Assembly (NCBI GenBank): GCA_030704615.1
Contig: CM060731.1
Location: forward strand, 92,174,756 to 92,238,755
Origin: Takakia lepidozioides
Taxonomy: Eukaryota; Streptophyta; Takakiopsida; Takakiales; Takakiaceae
DNA length: 64,000 nt
Direction of reading: 5' to 3'
The position numbers were made by a program, and so were the translations under genes. Below are positions 59,038 through 64,000 of the stretch, one piece after another. Every line of letters begins with the position of its first letter. Positions within the stretch are counted from its first letter, which is position 1. The notes beneath the pieces were generated by a model that was not told where the DNA came from, did not search any database, and worked only from the letters and a program-made list of their open reading frames with translations.

Positions 59038-60130
59038 ACGCTTGAAGACACAGTTTCGTTACAATAGCGCCTCCCTTTGGGTCCTGCAGTGCCTGATGGC
59101 TGATCACCTGGCAACTAGAAAGGTCCTGCATTGAAGGCTGCAAAAGTTAGATGCTCCCCATGCCCAGCAACAAGATATGGGCACCCCCGGCCCATCCTCC
59201 AACGATTCAGCAATCTGACCTTATGCAATTCAAATCCAAATCACAACGCAAACTACACAAAGTATCAGGGACAACGACACAGCAGGAAAATGAGATACTT
59301 CCAATCTCAACAGCTTACGGCGACTCGCTGCTAGATGGTCTGTACATGGGAGCTCTGATTGTGCACTGATGGAGCACATGTAAAGGCTGGAACTGTGAAC
59401 CCCGCGTACGAGAAGCTTCTCTCGTATGCCCATGCGCTGCTACTTGAGTACCGGATCACTTCCAGCCTTCTTGAAAACCACCAAAACTCAAACTGGGCAC
59501 CATCTCTCTCACACAACCCGCTTCCAATTGCTCTCTCCACTTTGGCAAGACTCATACTCGTGTTGGACTAATTTTCCACGTGTATATTGGACCCCTAAAG
59601 TCCATGACCCCTTTTTTCAACCGAACTTATCAGTTTTTTTTTGTTTTTGTTTTTATTTTACAGAACAGGGGGTAGTAGTAGCCCTGATACGTTTTATTAT
59701 AAATTATTTTGGGGAAAAAAATTAAAACCCCCATTACACCATAAGGCACACACACCGTAATCAGTGTCCTTTTTTTTCTTTTTCAAATTTGGAAAATAAC
59801 AGGAGTGGCTCCTGAGTTTTGCAGGAAATAGCCATATTTTCTGTTCATCCACTGAAATTTGGACAGAATCATCCTCCTCTGTACTATCATCCATATTAGG
59901 CGAATTCATCCAAGATTTATATTTTTTTGGGAGAAGTTTGGCGATTTCATCCATGAGAAAATAGGGAATTTATGACAGAATATTCGATTTTTTTTTGAGG
60001 TCGAAAAAGTGCAAAATTTCGCCAGAAATAAAAACACTGGAACTTATCTTCCTGAATTTCGACTCGCCTGATATGCCGCTAAAACCAAATGAGAGCTTTT
60101 CAAATGGCCAAATCCCCTTCTCGAGCGTGA
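59038..60130. promoter_or_regulatory. Upstream region of the acyl-CoA ligase gene
   Basis: Contains the promoter and 5' UTR of the minus-strand ligase. From about 59580 it becomes very A/T-rich with T runs (TTTTTTTTTTG at 59632, TTTTTTTTTCT at 59770). No second gene recognised; exact promoter not placed. Confidence 0.4.
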
Positions 60131-60131
60131 T

Positions 60132-60154
60132 TACATAACTCTGAGAGTTATGTA
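60132..60154. repeat. Small perfect hairpin
   Basis: TACATAACTCT and AGAGTTATGTA with a single G between them. It stands 20 bases left of the much larger palindrome. Confidence 0.85.
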
Positions 60155-60174
60155 TTAGGTAACGGGCGCAAGGA

Positions 60175-60264
60175 GCCAGGTTACCAGTTGTAATTTGGCC
60201 ATGAATACTCTCACCGCGGGAGCGGTGAGAGTATTCATGGCCAAATTACAACTGGTAACCTGGC
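60175..60264. repeat. 43-bp perfect inverted repeat with 4-nt loop
   Basis: Arms 60175-60217 (starts GCCAGGTTACCAGTTG, ends CTCTCACCGC) and 60222-60264 match without a mismatch by eye; the spacer is GGGA. An 86-base perfect stem in DNA is rare. It could be a fold-back element, a junction of inverted duplication, or an assembly artefact. Confidence 0.9.
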
Positions 60265-60359
60265 GACTCCCACCGGCTACTTGACACAACCGGTTTTAGG
60301 ATGAGTTGAGCCGTTAGATTCTTTCCATCTGTGTCGTCCATTCCCACCTTGGCGGGGAC

Positions 60360-61040
60360 TCGCGATGGGAGAGCGGAGCGCCGCCCTCCTCAAAGCCTTT
60401 TGGCTATCCTCTCTGCTACCCACCGTTTTAGGCACTTCCTAAATTCCGTTCTCATTATACTCACTATCCTGACTATTTCTAGCGGCACCTCTACCCTAGT
60501 CAAGGCTACCGAAGTTAGCGAGGCCCGCCGCCATAGCTCCCCTCCTCACTTCATTCTACATGCGTACTCTCTGAGTCATTGGTACTCTTCCCTCCCCCAT
60601 GATTACTGGCACCGCTATCCCTCTGTGCACATTTTGAGCCATTTACCGCCCGCATTGGGCCCAGGAGATCCTTCTTGAGCTTCTGCACAGTATTTTCCAC
60701 TTCGAGCACACTGAATGCGATCTCATCAAACTGCTGCACTACCACTACACAAGGCCAACGAGCTGGTATGCCCCTCCCTTCTCAAGCCGACCTATAGCCG
60801 ACACTCACACAAACAACATGGCCCCCGGCACTCTCTACTCGGCGCTTTCTGACCATGTGTACAGGGTTGGAGTTCTCACTACGGCAAACACCTAAGGCCA
60901 GGGAAGCAACAGTTCCTTTGCATGCTGCCTCAGGATATCTATCTTCAGTTTCTGTGGTCGCCCATTCTGCTACCCTCTGATGTATTCTACCAAGCTGCTC
61001 CCCCCACTCATCAATCCCTAGAGATGTGTGCTTCAATGGC
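60360..61040 (+). repeat. Dispersed repeat with degenerate ORF, copy B
   Basis: Matches the reverse complement of window positions 1-492: GATGGGAGAGCGGAGCGCCG, TEVSEARRHSSPP, then in a shifted frame HWAQEILLELLH. Continues for 300 bases with frame-broken text (THTNNMAPGTLYSALSDHVY). No known domain. Confidence 0.5.
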
Positions 61041-62035
61041 GAACGGTTGCCCCGAACTGCGAGCAGCTCCCCCCGCTGGTGGTCCGTTCCTAGATGGCAT
61101 CCAGGCTGCTGCCCTCCGGCTTCGATTCGGGAGGTTTATACCCTGCACATCAACAGCGCCGGCCACCCTCAAAGCTCCACAAACACGTTCATGTTCTACT
61201 TACCTGAAGGATGGAAATTCGGCGCCGGTTTTCCATCCGGCGGCTTCTGGATGAGAACGTCTCGGGCGGAGGGAGGGCCATGTTGCGTCCTACTTTATCC
61301 GCTGGATGGAAATTCAACGCCGTTTTTTCCATCCAACGGGCGAATGATGAATTCTTGGGGGGAGGGTGGGCCAAGTGGCGCCTGTGGCCGACCTCCATAC
61401 CTATGACATTTAAGGGCGCAGTTGCACATTAAATGTCCTCCGCCGTCGGTTTGAACCGGATGTTCCACACGGATTCCGCGCTTGCTTCCCGGATACGCCT
61501 TCGACACCTGATGTGACGGGTGGATGAAGTTCCATTCGAGGCCTGTACGCACGCATTATGTGGGAGATTTTTTCTTTTACTGGGACTTATGCCGCGTGGA
61601 GAAGGGCGTGGCTCTCCTGAGAGAAACCCCACATCCAGACCGCGGCGCAAACTGAAGCCTTTGTACTACGGGCGGCATCCAACGTCTCGCATGGCCAAAC
61701 TGAAGCTCTAGCAGGAGATCCCGTTGTCTTGCTCACAGCCCGCGCCAACTGAAGGCGAGCACTCTCAGGCAAGCCCCTTCCTCTTTTGCTTTGTGTAACA
61801 TGTGCGGTCTTCTTCGCTTTGTTTTGTTTGTTTTGGCATCCTTCTGCTGCTTCTGCATGTGATTGTTAGGCATTGCTTGGGTTTGTTTTCATTGTTGTTC
61901 CATGCCACTCCATACTTGGTTTTGTTTCCATTGTTGTTCCACGATTGTTGCGATGGTGGTTGCGATGGTGGTTTTCATTGCGTTGGTGGTTCTCACGATT
62001 GTTGGGGATGACAGAGTGAAGACGAGCGCAACACA
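61041..62035. other. Non-coding, short tandem elements
   Basis: Two related units lie at 61208-61420: GATGGAAATTCGGCGCCGGT and GATGGAAATTCAACGCCGTT, each followed by TTTTCCATCC(G/A). Positions 61860-61990 hold low-complexity TGTTGTTCCA / GCGATGGTGGTT repeats. ORFs are short and lack motifs. A plus-strand ORF at 62036-62440 with a Lys-rich end is of unknown status. Confidence 0.4.
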
Positions 62036-62389
62036 GTGGTGGTATCATTGACAGCTCCAACTGCTCGAGCAGTCACTCCAAAAGCCGCTATTCATCAAGC
62101 GCAGTCGGAGAGTCGTCGGCAGCAGACGTCGGAGCTGGTGCTTCGCATGTTTGGATCGCCCAACTTGGGGCGGGAGGGCAAACAAAATCTTGCTCCTTTT
62201 GTTGGTAGGCGGGAGGACCTGCAGCGAGAGTACGCCAGAATAGGCATTCGGGAGGTTGGTGCAGGCGGCATGGCAGGTGAAGGGCGTCGGATGAGGACAG
62301 CAGATCCGGTAATGGAGGAAGCTGATGCACATGCAGTAGGGCCCGCCCACGCAAAGAAGAAGAAGAAAGCCAAGCACATGCAATCCCCG

Positions 62390-62930
62390 GCATGCACCCA
62401 CATTTGGCAAACATGTCCACCAGGGCAGTGTTCAGGATGACATCTGATGCAATTCCAGCTTTGACAATGTCACTATGGACCTCTTTCCTCTTTTCCAGAG
62501 CTCCCAGGCTTGCACACGCATTGCAAACACAAAAAAATGTGATGTGGTTGGGCTTTACCGCTTCGCACATCATTTGCTCATATATCTCCAAAACATTCCT
62601 ACCAAACCTATGCTTGGTAAATCTTCCAACATAATATTCCACGTGATCAAAGATCATTGAGGCATTCTGTTGAACACTTGGTGAGCATCCCTGACGCTCC
62701 GGCACTTAACATACATATTGACAAGGGTGTTGAGTAGAAAAACATTTGGCGAGAATCCACTTTGGATAATGTGAGTGTGCACCTGCTTTCCAGCTTCCAG
62801 ACCTTCCATCTTGATGCACTTAAGCAAGAGACAGACATACATATCTGAATCTGCTGAAATGCTTCCTTGGTTTAGAGTCTGTAGAGCCTCTGTCAGGCTA
62901 TCTGCCGCACAAAGTATCTTCATGCCAGAA
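62390..62930 (-). pseudogene. PPR protein gene fragment (PLS type), frame-broken
   Basis: The minus strand from about 62923 reads DSDMYVCLLLKCIKMEGLEA, GKQVHTHIIQSGFSPNVFLL and LVNMYVKCRSVRDAHQVFNR: canonical land-plant organelle RNA-editing-type PPR repeats (P1-L1-S1). After a frame break at about 62655 it continues with EIYEQMMCEAVKPNHITFFC, ACASLGALEKRKEVHSDIVK and ALVDMFAKCG. At about 62395 the PPR match ends abruptly. About five repeats; the C-terminal E/DYW part is absent. It is either a pseudogene or an internal segment with a small exon break. Confidence 0.85.
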
Positions 62931-62949
62931 GAGGCATTCAGTATCCATA

Positions 62950-63900
62950 AGAGGCAAAAAAAATAAAAAATGACTCCTCCCTAAAAAGGGTTTAGGGTTT
63001 ACATTGTGGACTCCCCTCTTGATCCTCTTTCGGAAGCTGTGGTCATGGTTGAGGTGCCTGATTTTATTAACTGTGCCGCTGCAGCTGCTGCCTTTAGCTG
63101 ACCATCTACCCATGCAGGTTTCTTATAGCTACTGACCCACATGGAATCAAGATAATCTGGAGCTTGAAGTCCAGCCCTCTTGGGTGAAGCTGGATCCACA
63201 ATCTATCCATGCTCCTTCAGGCAGAAACAAGAAGAAGGCAAAAACAGGCAAAAACGGGGAAAAACTTTGATAACAGGGAAAAACAGGCTGAAATGTGTTG
63301 AAGAAGGTACCTTCATTAGCAGCACATTGTTCTATCATTGCACTGCTGCCGCTGCCGTTTCCAGTTGACCATCTACCCGCGCGGATTGCTTATAGCTATT
63401 GATCCACAGGGAAGCAGAAGTAATCTTCTGTTTGAAATCCGGCCCTCTTGGATGAATCTGCACCTCTGTCCCTGGTCCTCAGCTATCCCTGCCTGTGTAC
63501 AAATCATGAATACATCCTCAGCCTTGCTGCTAGCAGCTGACACTGATGGCATGAAGTTCTTCCAGCAAACACCCTAAACCCTAATGATGAGAGGGCAAAA
63601 CATACTGAAATAGGTTGAAAGAAGGTACAGGGAGCACAAAATCACTCCATTAAAACCACCATAGATCCACCAACGAGCTAACTTACAGAATTCAGCATAA
63701 AAAATTAGGGACGACTCTGCTAACAGGGAAAACAGACTGAATGCATTGAAGAATGTACCTTCATTAGCAGTGCCTTGTTCTATCAATGTGCTGCTGCTGC
63801 CGCTGATATTTCCAGTTGACCATCTACCCGCGCAGGGCGAGATTGAGCAGGCAAAGATTGAAACATGGCCTGCTAAGACCAAGCTGACGCGGAAGGGCGC
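62950..63900. repeat. Tandem/dispersed repeat units matching the window's left end
   Basis: At least three units share TTTCCAGTTGACCATCTACC(C), GATCCACAGGGAAGCAGAAG-like text and TACCTTCATTAGCAG(C/T). The best unit (about 63280-63590) aligns to about 935-1250 in direct orientation. Minus-strand ORFs repeat a short peptide (GRWSTGNISGS, WVDGQLKAAAAAAQ) that may be a multicopy exon next to the PPR fragment. Confidence 0.5.
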
Positions 63901-64000
63901 GGGAGAGGAGGGGAGAGGAGGGGAGGGAAAAGGAGCCCGCGGGAGACAGATCGTGGGGAGGAAAGGAAAAAAGAAAAGCAAAAGAATGATGCATCGCGAT
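63901..64000. other. Window edge, purine-rich
   Basis: GGAGAGGAGGGGAGAGGAGG-type purine tract to the end of the window; nothing else can be supported. Confidence 0.4.

Noticed and set aside
62036-62440. 134-codon plus-strand ORF with Lys-rich end
   Set aside because: Overlaps the antisense of the PPR debris in part and has no domain I know; kept only as a note in the surrounding region entry.

Overview
The window looks like nuclear DNA of a land plant, most likely a seed-free one such as a fern. Spliced genes with GT-AG introns encode plant-type proteins: a TIFY-CCT-GATA factor, a mitochondrial COQ8-type ABC1 kinase, a peroxisomal acyl-CoA ligase and PPR fragments. They are separated and interrupted by large amounts of transposon DNA. 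The fern suggestion is inference, based on repeat load, PPR debris and a long gene with axoneme-protein-like motifs that would suit a plant with swimming sperm.

Layout. 0-3.4 kb: dispersed repeats, a TIR MITE (1833-2302) and a tRNA-type SINE. 3.5-6.8 kb: seven-exon TIFY/CCT/GATA gene (+). 9.2-12.6 kb: COQ8-like gene (+), with its last exons missing next to a broken LINE (12.84-16.25 kb) whose RT palm segment is replaced by an inverted piece of the same LINE. 16.59-43.09 kb: a 26.5-kb block bounded by long, collinear inverted arms that carry a ~160-165-bp satellite. The arms themselves have been hit by an 810-bp TTAA-flanked CCC...GGG element (piggyBac-like) and a 652-bp hAT MITE with a perfect 8-bp target duplication. 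Inside the block are an intronless TPR retropseudogene, a kinesin-13 fragment, two Ty3/gypsy elements and an EnSpm-type transposase fragment. 43.5-56.75 kb: an ~18-exon gene (+) of unknown function with at least eight [CL]-[TS]-F-x-P-x-[IV]-N-like motifs; its introns are full of LINE 3' ends with ATTTC-type tails. 57.35-59.04 kb: an intact single-exon peroxisomal AMP-forming acyl-CoA synthetase (-), convergent with it. 60.1-64 kb: a 43-bp near-spacerless palindrome, repeat copies matching the left end of the window, and a broken PPR gene (-).

The most striking object is the Ty3/gypsy element at about 24.5-32.15 kb. Its reading frame runs gag, protease, DNA cytosine-5 methyltransferase domain (DNMT3-like motif order I, IV, VI, VIII, IX/X), reverse transcriptase, RNase H, integrase, and then a canonical C-terminal PHD finger. 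A retroelement carrying both a DNA methyltransferase ("writer") and a histone-reading type of finger ("reader") in its polyprotein is an unusual chromatin-manipulating design. This copy is dead: the catalytic Pro-Cys dipeptide reads Pro-Tyr, there are frameshifts, and a TAG stop separates the methyltransferase from RT. The lesions are dominated by C-to-T/G-to-A changes. RT, RNase H, integrase and PHD are still in one clean 991-codon frame.
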